A DNA stretch of 64,000 bases from JAPPLB01 sp965206655 (lineage in GTDB: Bacteria > Acidobacteriota > Terriglobia > Bryobacterales > UBA6623). This document shows positions 1 through 6,383 of this stretch, piece by piece (within the stretch, counting starts at the first letter, position 1; each line of letters begins with the position of its first letter). The translations under genes and the position numbers were made by a program. The DNA is taken from NCBI GenBank assembly GCA_965206655.1, contig CBDBKC010000027.1:1-64000 (forward strand). The letters are read 5' to 3'. Below the pieces are notes generated by a model. It saw only the letters and a program-made list of their open reading frames with translations. It was not told the DNA's origin and did no database searches.

Positions 1-627
1 AACCGCCAATAAGTTTTCTTCAGCGACCTCGACCGGCGCTTCTACATGACGCTCTTGCAGCATCAGAGTGCGCGTCACGGTCTGCGTGTTCTCGGCTGGT
101 GCCTGATGCCGAACCACATCCACATCGTCGGCATCCCCGAGCACGAGCATTCACTCGCCCGCACTCTGGGACGGGCGCACTACGAGTACACTATCTACCT
201 GAATCGACAGAAGATACGCAGCGGCCACCTGTGGCAGAATCGCTGCTTTTCCGCGCCGCTCGACCGCGATCATCTGCACACCGCGCTACGCTACGTCGAC
301 CTGAATCCGGTCCGTGCCGGGCTCGTCGAGCGGGCTGTCGAGTACGCTTGGTCGAGCGCAACGGCGCACGTCAACGGGCGCGACGAATGGGGCCTGCTGG
401 ACCAGGAAAATTGGGGCAATATCTCGACCCGCGGCGATTGGGCGGACGCCTTGCGCGACCCAGTGATGGAGTCCGACGAAATGACGCGGCTACGGAAAGC
501 GACCAAGACCGGCCGTCCGCTGGGCTCGGACGGGTTCGTGGAGAAACTCGAAGCACGCCCGGAAAGGCCGCTGAAACCCCGCAAAACCGGGCCTTCTAGG
601 CGAATCAGCGCCGTCGCGGCAGGATGA
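1..627 (+). pseudogene. REP-associated Y1 transposase, copy 1 (5'-truncated by window edge, nonsense codon)
   Basis: Tyrosine (Y1, HuH-type) transposase of the REP-associated/IS200-like class, which nicks and moves single-stranded DNA. The reading frame enters from before position 1. The HuH motif is visible as PNHIHIVG just after WCLMPN, and the typical RYVDLNPVRAGLV stretch follows. Compared with the second copy at 1878, codon CAA (Gln) has become TAA at 10-12, so the frame is interrupted before the HuH motif. An in-frame ATG at 46 could in principle restart translation, but it would lose the N-terminal strand of the catalytic fold. Ends at TGA 625-627, followed closely by the terminal repeat at 647-674. 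Family call is secure from the motifs; loss of function is inferred. Confidence 0.85.
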
Positions 628-632
628 GGCTC

Positions 633-660
633 AGAATTTAGGTGCCAGAGTTTAGGTGCC
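633..660. repeat. 14-bp tandem duplication at transposase 3' end
   Basis: Two adjacent 14-bp units, agaatttaggtgcc (633-646) and agagtttaggtgcc (647-660), differing at one base. The second unit is the start of the terminal repeat that bounds the Y1 element, so the end of the element has been partly duplicated. Confidence 0.8.
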
Positions 661-674
661 TGTCCCCTTTGGTT
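647..674 (-). repeat. Terminal repeat of Y1 element copy 1
   Basis: agagtttaggtgcctgtccc followed by ctttgg; nearly identical to the right end of the copy-2 element (2574-2601) and to the reverse complement of its left end (1816-1843). It marks the right boundary of the first Y1 transposase unit. Confidence 0.75.
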
Positions 675-747
675 CTTTTGTAGGGTCGCTGTTTGCTGAC
701 GATCTGCGTCGAACTGACACTCCTCAGCAAGTCCTTGAAAGCTACTA

Positions 748-812
748 TGGGGAGCAATGAGGACAATGGGGAGCAATGAGGGAGCAATGAGGAGCAATGA
801 GGGACAGAGCCC
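748..812. repeat. Irregular tandem repeat (gagcaatgagg) ending in gggacagagccc
   Basis: Four copies of gagcaatgagg start at 752, 771, 782 and 792 with irregular spacing (19, 11 and 10 bp), running directly into gggacagagccc at 801-812. Similar local duplications border the other GGGACAG-type motifs of this region. Confidence 0.8.
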
Positions 813-880
813 GAATTCAGCTTCTTCAGTACAAAACAGAAACACTGCACCCGGCCGCAGGCGACGGTAATCGCGACGAG

Positions 881-913
881 AGGACACGAGGAGGACACGA
901 GGAGGACACGAGG
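881..913. repeat. 3 x 11-bp tandem repeat (aggacacgagg)
   Basis: Three perfect copies of aggacacgagg at 881-891, 892-902 and 903-913, running directly into gacaggcaccc, the start of the C repeat. Same arrangement as the duplications at 748-812 and 1775-1824. Confidence 0.85.
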
Positions 914-1013
914 GACAGGCACCCTAACCAACATGCTAACCCCATGTATATTCGATCCTAACTTTCGTGCTATGAACACATTGCGGTAGAACGGTTGGCG
1001 CAGCGGCTCTCTC
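912..1013. repeat. Dispersed repeat C, copy 1 (about 100 bp)
   Basis: Starts with gggacaggcaccc and ends around agcggctctct. It matches 3492-3593 over its whole length with scattered substitutions; conserved blocks include aaccccatgt, ttcgatcctaact and cggtagaacggttggc. Neither copy lies in a credible gene. Its outer end shares the GGACAGGCACC motif with the Y1 element ends. Downstream, 1020-1056 holds a loose inverted repeat (atcgcattc / gaatgcgat). Confidence 0.75.
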
Positions 1014-1132
1014 TGGCACCAATCGCATTCAGGGTAAACTCCTGCCGAATGCGATCCCGGGTAACACAAAAGACATTACCACTTGGCTGGAGTCGAACTG
1101 CATCTCAGGACCGGACAACTTTTAGGATTAGA

Positions 1133-1754
1133 ATGATGCCTAGATTATTACCCTACGCAGCCATCGTTGCACTTGCGGTGCTCCCTTCCACGAACGAAGC
1201 TGTGGGCCAGACTGGGCACTTATCGCTAGTTGTTCAGGATATGTTTACTGGTGCACGGCTGGAGGCGACCGTGACCGTGCGACAAGGCGACAAAGACTAC
1301 AGCGAGCGGTTTACCAACATGACCGGCGAATTGCCCTATGGGCACTACGTCGTACAGGTAGAATCCGATGGCTTCCGACGCGTAGACAGATAGTGGGCCT
1401 GTACCTCCCGGAGGTTTCGGTCCGAGTGGGGCTGTCGCCCGGTATAAGTGCGGCAGAGAGCATGACGAAAGTCTTCGGCCGTATCGATGGATTGCAAGTG
1501 GTGAAGATTTCTGGATCGTCTTGACGCCTCTGCTGGGCACGAACGGCGATCTGGAGGTACCCAGGTTGTTCCGACACACCTTGCCCAACGATGGGGCCTT
1601 CGAGCTCGCATATGTCGAGCCGGGGCACTACCTCCTCGCAGTGGTCCAGGGATTCCCAGAGCAACCCAGAGACTACGTCAAGGTGCTGCACACTCGTCAT
1701 GTGAAGGTCCTTCCGAAGCTCGTAGAAGTGAATGTTGATTTAGCAAAACAGTAA
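1133..1754 (+). pseudogene. Decayed secreted protein, carboxypeptidase-regulatory-like fold
   Basis: Three pieces of one protein lie in three frames. Piece one starts at ATG 1133 (or 1136) with a signal peptide (PRLLPYAAIVALAVLPS) and a beta-sandwich-like stretch, and stops at TAG 1391-1393. The sense continues in the next frame from about 1381 (QIVGLYLPEVSVRVGLSPGI) to TGA 1522-1524, then in a third frame from 1521 to 1754 (FELAYVEPGHYLLAVVQGFP). Joined, the product would be about 205 residues and resembles secreted proteins with carboxypeptidase D regulatory-like repeats that are common in Solibacter relatives. At least two frameshifts make it non-functional. It lies between the two broken Y1 copies. 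The family resemblance is my judgement; the frame breaks are seen directly. Confidence 0.7.
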
Positions 1755-1774
1755 GAGCCGAGTGGAATTGGCTC

Positions 1775-1824
1775 GCAATGAGGGCAATGAGGACGGCAAT
1801 GAGGGAGCCCAAAGGGCCCAAAGG
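1775..1824. repeat. Local tandem duplications next to left end of Y1 copy 2
   Basis: gcaatgagg occurs at 1775-1783, 1784-1792 and 1796-1804, followed by a 9-bp tandem pair gcccaaagg at 1807-1815 and 1816-1824. The second gcccaaagg is the first part of the element's left inverted repeat. Confidence 0.8.
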
Positions 1825-2601
1825 GGACAGGCACCTAAACTCTTGACCGCTGCCGCCCGATCTGGCACAATCACGGCGTGCCGCGCATCGCTCGCGTGGT
1901 GGCGGTCGGCGTACCGCACCACGTCACGCAGCGGGGGAACAACCGCCAACAAGTTTTCTTCAGCGACCTCGACCGGCGCTTCTACACGACGCTCTTGCAG
2001 CATCAGAGTGCGCGTCACGGTCTGCGTGTTCTCGGCTGGTGCCTGATGCCGAACCACATCCACATCGTCGGCATCCCCGAGCACGAGCATTCACTCGCCC
2101 ACGCTCTGGGACGGGCGCACTACGAGTACACTATCTACCTGAATCGACAGAAGATACGAAGCGGTCACCTGTGGCAGAATCGCTTCTTTTCCGCGCCGCT
2201 CGACCGCGATCATCTGCACACCGCGCTACGCTACGTCGACCTGGAATCCGGTCCGCGCCGGACTCGTCGAGCGGGCCGTCGAGTACGCTTGGTCGAGCGC
2301 AACGGCGCACGTCAACGGGTGTGACGAATGGGGTCTGCTGGACCAGGAAAATTGGGGCAACATCTCGACCCGCGGCGATTGGGCGGACGCCTTGCGCGAC
2401 CCGGTGATGGAGGCCGACGAAATGACGCGGCTACGGAAGGCGACCAAAACCGGCCGTCCGCTGGGCTCGGACGGGTTCGTGGAGAAACTCGAAGCACGCC
2501 TGGAAAGGCCGCTAAAACGCCGCAAAACCGGGCCTTCTAAGCGAATCAGCGCTGTCGCGGCAGGATGAGGCCGAGAGTTTAGGTGCCTGTCCCCTCTGGG
2601 C
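1816..2601 (+). mobile_element. REP-type Y1 transposon, copy 2, bounded by 28-bp inverted repeats
   Basis: Left end 1816-1843 (gcccaaaggggacaggcacc then taaactct) and right end 2574-2601 are inverted repeats matching at 27 of 28 positions. They enclose the Y1 transposase at 1878-2568 in a 786-bp unit. Long perfect terminal inverted repeats are not usual for IS200/IS605 elements, which carry subterminal hairpins. They fit a transposase gene framed by inverted REP sequences, as in RAYT systems. The right end of the first copy (647-674) has the same sequence. Confidence 0.75.
1878..2568 (+). pseudogene. REP-associated Y1 transposase, copy 2 (frameshifted)
   Basis: Starts at GTG 1878 with PRIARVVAVGVPHHVTQRG, the usual N-terminus of REP-associated transposases, and contains the HuH motif (PNHIHIVG). 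Relative to copy 1 there is one extra G at 2243-2244 (ctggaatccgg versus ctgaatccgg). After YVDL the frame therefore runs into an unrelated tail and stops at 2324. The ancestral frame continues to TGA 2566-2568 and stays almost identical to copy 1. The catalytic Tyr usually lies in the helix after the HuH sheet, upstream of the frameshift, so a shortened product is conceivable, but the C-terminal third is lost. A weak -10-like CACAAT at 1866-1871 lies just before the start. Confidence 0.85.
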
Positions 2602-2770
2602 CTTTTTCCGCAGCGGTTCGGGTGGATCCAAGATCGTAAGAGACACTGATATGTTCGGCAGAATAATTCCAGAAAAGCAAAAAGAGAATCGAGAACTTAT
2701 CAATAGTAAATGCGGTGTCGGAATACAATTCTAAGTCTTACGATTCGTACGAAATCAGGAGTAGTATGCC

Positions 2771-3307
2771 ATGTCATATATTAGAATACAAATACAGATC
2801 ACCTGCGCTTTGGCGGTGCTAGCTTCCGGAATAGTCGCGTCCAGTTCCAGAGGGAAGGCACTGGAAGTTACTACTCCATGCGAGATAGTAAAACTATGTA
2901 GTCGCTGGGGTGGAAAAGTCGTTACGGTGCGAGGGACATGGGGTGGCGGTTTGCATGGTTCGGCGATTGCATCACGAGACTGTGCGACTCGAGATTCTAA
3001 GGGCAGACTGCTTCCCCCCACTCTGAGCCTTGAGCGGCCTGATCCAGAACTAGATTCGTTCAACCTTGACCAAACGTCGATGGCCAAATTTGAGAAAGTG
3101 ATCGTAGAGAATCGGCCCCGACTCAACGACATAAGAATTGCTTTGACCGTGACCGGCAAGGTGGAGTGTGCGCCAGACTTCTCGGTCAAGGAATACGAGG
3201 ACGACCACATTCTCGGCAACGGCTTCGGCCCCTTCGGTATGTTTCCCGCGGCACTGATCATTAAGGCGATAGACGAGACAACAGTGACAGAAGCTACGAA
3301 AGAGTAG
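2771..3307 (+). CDS. Secreted hypothetical protein, possible OB-like fold
   Basis: 178 residues. Start ATG 2771 is preceded by AGGAG at 2757-2761. The N-terminus looks like a signal peptide (about residues 1-28). The mature part has the pattern CEIVKLCSRWGGKVVTVRG followed by a short GSAIASRDC loop, recalling small acidobacterial secreted proteins in which a phrase of the type 'kVvtVrG' opens an OB-like barrel. No catalytic motif is recognised. Base composition (more A/T) is less GC-rich than most genes of the window, and it sits alone between two repeat clusters, so recent acquisition is possible. Function unknown; existence of the gene is likely because of the signal peptide, ribosome site and protein-like composition. 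Confidence 0.7.
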   Translation: MSYIRIQIQITCALAVLASGIVASSSRGKALEVTTPCEIVKLCSRWGGKVVTVRGTWGGGLHGSAIASRDCATRDSKGRLLPPTLSLERPDPELDSFNLDQTSMAKFEKVIVENRPRLNDIRIALTVTGKVECAPDFSVKEYEDDHILGNGFGPFGMFPAALIIKAIDETTVTEATKE

Positions 3308-3413
3308 GTTGCGCACTCGCCAACGCGAGCGGATGGATCCGATTCGGAAAGCTTGGCGTTCCAGGTTGCTCGTCGAGCAAATCGCCGACATCACTTGACG
3401 AAAAGGGGACGGG

Positions 3414-3480
3414 GACGAAAAGGGGACGGAGCCCATTTAAGAGCAAATAAATCAGCAGCTTAGACGAGATCGAAGCGCCA
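3414..3480. repeat. Repeat A, copy 1 (67 bp)
   Basis: Starts gacgaaaaggggacggagcc and ends tcgaagcgcca. Nearly identical to 3795-3861 over all 67 bp (one c/g difference seen). The first 15 bases are also duplicated immediately upstream (3397-3411), again a short tandem copy next to a GGGGAC motif. Confidence 0.85.
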
Positions 3481-3491
3481 CGGGCAAGCGA

Positions 3492-3593
3492 CGGACAGGC
3501 ACCCCTAATCGACATGCCAACCCCATGTGTATTCGATCCTAACTCATGTGCTATGGCCACATTACGGTAGAACGGTTGGCACAGCGGCTCTCT
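3492..3593. repeat. Dispersed repeat C, copy 2
   Basis: Second copy of the roughly 100-bp repeat at 912-1013, again opening with gacaggcaccc and ending with gcggctctct. Lies between repeat A copy 1 and repeat B copy 1. Confidence 0.75.
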
Positions 3594-3673
3594 GATGAGC
3601 TTAGACCCGCTTCTGTCAATATCCAACAGTTTCAACGACTTACGCCCACCAACCACTACCTCGCGAGCCCAAC

Positions 3674-3794
3674 CAGGGTGTCCCTCTATCGGGCATGTTT
3701 CCAGCCCGCCAACTCGCCCGTCGGCCAGGCCGTTCAAAGGCCTTCCCCTAACCGCCTTGAGCCACCAGACCGGGCGCCTCATCACCCCAGTCAG
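3674..3794. repeat. Repeat B, copy 1 (about 120 bp)
   Basis: Opens ccagggtgtccc and ends caccccagtca. Matches 3860-3978 with scattered substitutions. Internal stem aggccgttcaaaggcct could fold. Confidence 0.8.
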
Positions 3795-3861
3795 GACGAA
3801 AAGGGGACGGAGCCCATTTAAGAGGAAATAAATCAGCAGCTTAGACGAGATCGAAGCGCCA
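3795..3861. repeat. Repeat A, copy 2 (67 bp)
   Basis: Near-identical to 3414-3480. It joins B copy 1 to B copy 2 directly, giving the order A - C - B - A - B. Confidence 0.85.
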
Positions 3862-3978
3862 GGGTGTCCCCCTATCGGGCGTGTTTCCAGCCCGCCAATT
3901 CGCCCGTCGGCTAGGCCGTTCAAAGGCCTTCCCTAACCGGCTTGAGCCACCAGACCGGGCGCCCCATCACCCCAGTCA
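3860..3978. repeat. Repeat B, copy 2
   Basis: Second copy of the repeat at 3674-3794, abutting repeat A copy 2. Confidence 0.8.
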
Positions 3979-4397
3979 CAACCCGAAAAAATTCTATCTC
4001 CCGCGCCCTCAACAACATCCACCCCAACCACCCCGCCAACCGCACCCCGCCGGTGTATAACGGAACTGAGGGCCCACAGCCAAAACCAAGTGTCACGCGC
4101 ACCACAAAACCGCAAATCGAGCCGCCGCCCAAACCGAGCCGTGACCGTCAGGGAGCGGTCCCAACGACCACCCCCACAGCAGCGGCCCAAGAACAGGCGT
4201 CAAACCGTCGCACTTTGTGCCACCAGCAAACACCCGGCCCCAGCCGTTTTTACGAAACGAACTCCCAGTGCCGCCGCCCGCACCAAAAAACGGCACAAAA
4301 ACCGCCTCGAACTGTTCCATTCTGTGCCAAAAGCGAACAAGCTACGAACAAACAACGAATCTATATCCGGACGCCAACACCCCGAGAATCCGCACCC
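3979..4397. other. Non-coding, strand-asymmetric C/A-rich stretch
   Basis: No credible gene: open frames here lack ribosome sites and give proline/arginine-rich low-complexity translations. The top strand is strongly C and A rich and G-poor for most of its length, with recurring words such as caccccaacc, gccgccgccc and two look-alike blocks around cactttgtgccacc (4210) and ccattctgtgcc (4317). ccgtgaccgtcagggagcgg at about 4139 resembles REP-like words. Confidence 0.5.
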
Positions 4398-5597
4398 TCA
4401 CTCGATCCCGGCTTCCCGAATCGCCTGCCGTAGTTCCTCCGCCGAGTGGGCGCCCATCAGATAGGCCGAGACCCTGCCGTCACGGCCGATGATGATCGTG
4501 GTAGGGATGTTTCGCACCTCGTATCCATCGAGAAGAAGACCTGCTGTATCGCTGAGAGTGGGGAAGCTCAGACCGTGATCCTCGACGAAAGCGCCCGCCA
4601 GGTCGGGGGACTCATCATTCACGCCGAAGACCGCCAGCCCCCGGTCGGAAAACTCGCGATAGAGCGAGTCGACAAGCGGTAACTCGATACGGCAGGGCCC
4701 GCACCAGGTCGCCCAGAAGTCGAGCAAAACGACCTTCCCGTCGAGATCGCTTGATCGATGGACGTTCCCGCTCAGGTCTCTCTCTTCAAATTTGACGGCC
4801 TGCCGGCCCGCCCAGGCCGAAGGTCCCTCCACGCTTGGGAAATCGGAGACTTGCACCGCGTCTTCGGGGAGTCGCGGCACGAAGGCGTCTTCGCTCACTT
4901 CATCACCGACTTGGATCGAGCGGAAGACGATCTGCTGGGAGACGGCGGTCGTGTGGTCGTTGACAGGGTTCTTCGCTTCAAACTCGGAACTCTCGCGATA
5001 GACGAGCGGCCGCTCGACGCCGATCCAGTACGTGCGGACGATCCGGTCGGCGACGAGGCCCCGGGGTGCGTCGTAGGTCGCCTCGACGACATGACACTGG
5101 ATCGTGTGTCCGTCGATTTCCAGCGATTCGGCGGGTAGGAGTCGCGCGCTCTGCAAACGCTCGGTAACGCCTTGATATCGGCCCACAAAGCGATTCTTGA
5201 GGCGGACCATCTTGGGCGACTCGGAACCGCCTTCGAGCAGGGCGCCTTGAATCCGGCGGTACTGGTTGCGCCGGGCCACGTAGATCCAGGTGGTCTCGCC
5301 ATCGAAAGCGATGATGCCGCCGTCAACCGGGTGGTCGGATTCAACGCGGAATCGGCCGGCGTCGCCAGCGGCGGTTACGGTGCGGGATTCGGTGCGGCGC
5401 TCCAACTCGCCTGAGCGCGTGACGGTTGTTTCGGCCCCATCAAGACGGAACTCTGTCAGGTCGCCGTAGGACGCATCGACGGCTTGGAGCAACGCTTCGG
5501 CCGAGCGTTCAGCAGCGGAGTTTTGGGCAAAAGACGGTGGGGGTAAAACCAGAAAAAGAGTTAAGGCGAGGGCGACCTGTCTCGACAGTGGCTGCAT
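4398..5597 (-). CDS. Periplasmic LolA/DUF2092-like protein fused to TlpA-type thioredoxin
   Basis: 399 residues. A signal peptide (about 1-24, cleaved near SFAQ) targets the periplasm. Residues about 30-245 resemble the outer-membrane lipoprotein-sorting (LolA/DUF2092) beta-sheet domain. Residues about 262-399 form a TlpA/ResA-type thioredoxin with the active-site WCGPC at 298-302 and the cis-proline region RNIPTT. TlpA-type domains reduce disulfides in the periplasm, for example in cytochrome c maturation; the N-terminal domain may bind lipid or an apolar partner. This two-domain layout is common in Acidobacteria. The gene follows a small membrane-protein gene (5673-5927) with a 75-bp gap and is likely co-transcribed with it. 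Confidence 0.85.
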   Translation of the reverse strand: MQPLSRQVALALTLFLVLPPPSFAQNSAAERSAEALLQAVDASYGDLTEFRLDGAETTVTRSGELERRTESRTVTAAGDAGRFRVESDHPVDGGIIAFDGETTWIYVARRNQYRRIQGALLEGGSESPKMVRLKNRFVGRYQGVTERLQSARLLPAESLEIDGHTIQCHVVEATYDAPRGLVADRIVRTYWIGVERPLVYRESSEFEAKNPVNDHTTAVSQQIVFRSIQVGDEVSEDAFVPRLPEDAVQVSDFPSVEGPSAWAGRQAVKFEERDLSGNVHRSSDLDGKVVLLDFWATWCGPCRIELPLVDSLYREFSDRGLAVFGVNDESPDLAGAFVEDHGLSFPTLSDTAGLLLDGYEVRNIPTTIIIGRDGRVSAYLMGAHSAEELRQAIREAGIE

Positions 5598-5672
5598 ACG
5601 GCGACGGGCCTCGGAAACAGCTTCAGTATAGATCGATCGAAGCGGAACTCGGAGGTGAAGTTCCGTCGCCGG

Positions 5673-5927
5673 TTAGACTCGGCCTGCCGGCGGCAATTCA
5701 GTCTGGCTCAATTCGTCGAGGGGAATCTGTGGTGAAACCTGAACCGGATGAGCAGCGGGCCGGGGCGTTTCGACGGGGGAGCTTTGAGGATGTGAGCGCA
5801 GGAACTCGTAGTGGGCCTCGTGCGCCTGCCGAACTACCGCCCGCTCGGCGAGAATCAGGCTCCAGAGGACGAAGACCAGCACTCCGATGACGGCCAAACC
5901 TCGATTGGATATCGTGAACGGTTTCAT
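5673..5927 (-). CDS. Small single-pass membrane protein, unknown
   Basis: 84 residues from ATG 5927 (MKPFTISNRG). One membrane segment at about residues 12-28 (LAVIGVLVFVLWSLILAE), then a charged helix and a proline-rich tail. The open frame extends upstream to 6050, but that part is arginine-rich and unlike coding sequence, so the start before the membrane segment is preferred. Lies 75 bp upstream of the TlpA-like gene on the same strand. Function not recognised. Confidence 0.55.
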   Translation of the reverse strand: MKPFTISNRGLAVIGVLVFVLWSLILAERAVVRQAHEAHYEFLRSHPQSSPVETPRPAAHPVQVSPQIPLDELSQTELPPAGRV

Positions 5928-6244
5928 GACAGAACTTGTCCTAACCTGAGCAATCGGTGGGCCATCCGAGGCCAGGGCGCCGCGTGTGAGCACCGTTCCC
6001 GACTCAGCAGCCTTCCTAGTCCCGGTCCGCGGATTCCCTGTTCTGACCATCTATATCCCTTATAAATCAGTGCCTTGCCTGAACTTCCCGCTTGCCGCAT
6101 CGCAACGTCTCCGCTATCCCTCACAACTGAACAACGGGCCGGGCGCCCATAATAATCCATAGACGCTCGCGGAACCCGTCCGATAGCAAGATACGCATTC
6201 AGCATGTAAAAAGTGCCGGAATTTCCGACGCTGCCCGTAGCGCT

Positions 6245-6259
6245 GTGTAGTTTTTACAC
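6245..6259. promoter_or_regulatory. Palindrome GTGTA-N5-TACAC, putative operator
   Basis: gtgtagtttttacac, arms GTGTA/TACAC. A similar palindrome lies 55 bp downstream. Position 125-140 bp upstream of the propeller gene suggests binding of a dimeric regulator; the regulator is unknown. Confidence 0.45.
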
Positions 6260-6313
6260 ACCCGAGAGCCCACGTGTGTCGGCCCCGTCAGACGCAAACG
6301 CGGCGCGGCGCCC

Positions 6314-6329
6314 GTGTAATCTTTTACAC
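6314..6329. promoter_or_regulatory. Palindrome GTGTAA-N4-TTACAC, putative operator
   Basis: gtgtaatcttttacac, a perfect 6-bp arm palindrome with a 4-bp spacer, 55 bp before the start codon at 6384. A third half-like word (tgttttaca) follows at once. Confidence 0.5.
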
Positions 6330-6383
6330 CTGTTTTACAGAAGATACCGTTTGCACCACACCAAGCATGGATAGACTGAAATC

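Larger units (their letters stand above)
5928..6383. other. Intergenic region between divergent genes
   Basis: 456 bp between the minus-strand small protein gene and the plus-strand propeller gene. It holds two GTGTA...TACAC palindromes (6245-6259 and 6314-6329), half-site-like words atgtaaaa (6204) and tgttttaca (6331), and no convincing open frame. Confidence 0.6.

Noticed and set aside
748..913. CRISPR-like array from the short repeats
   Set aside because: Units are 9-11 bp in direct tandem without spacers and no cas genes are nearby.
4217..4492. Plus-strand proline-rich open frames
   Set aside because: Low-complexity composition, overlap with the TlpA gene's 3' end on the other strand, and no start signal.
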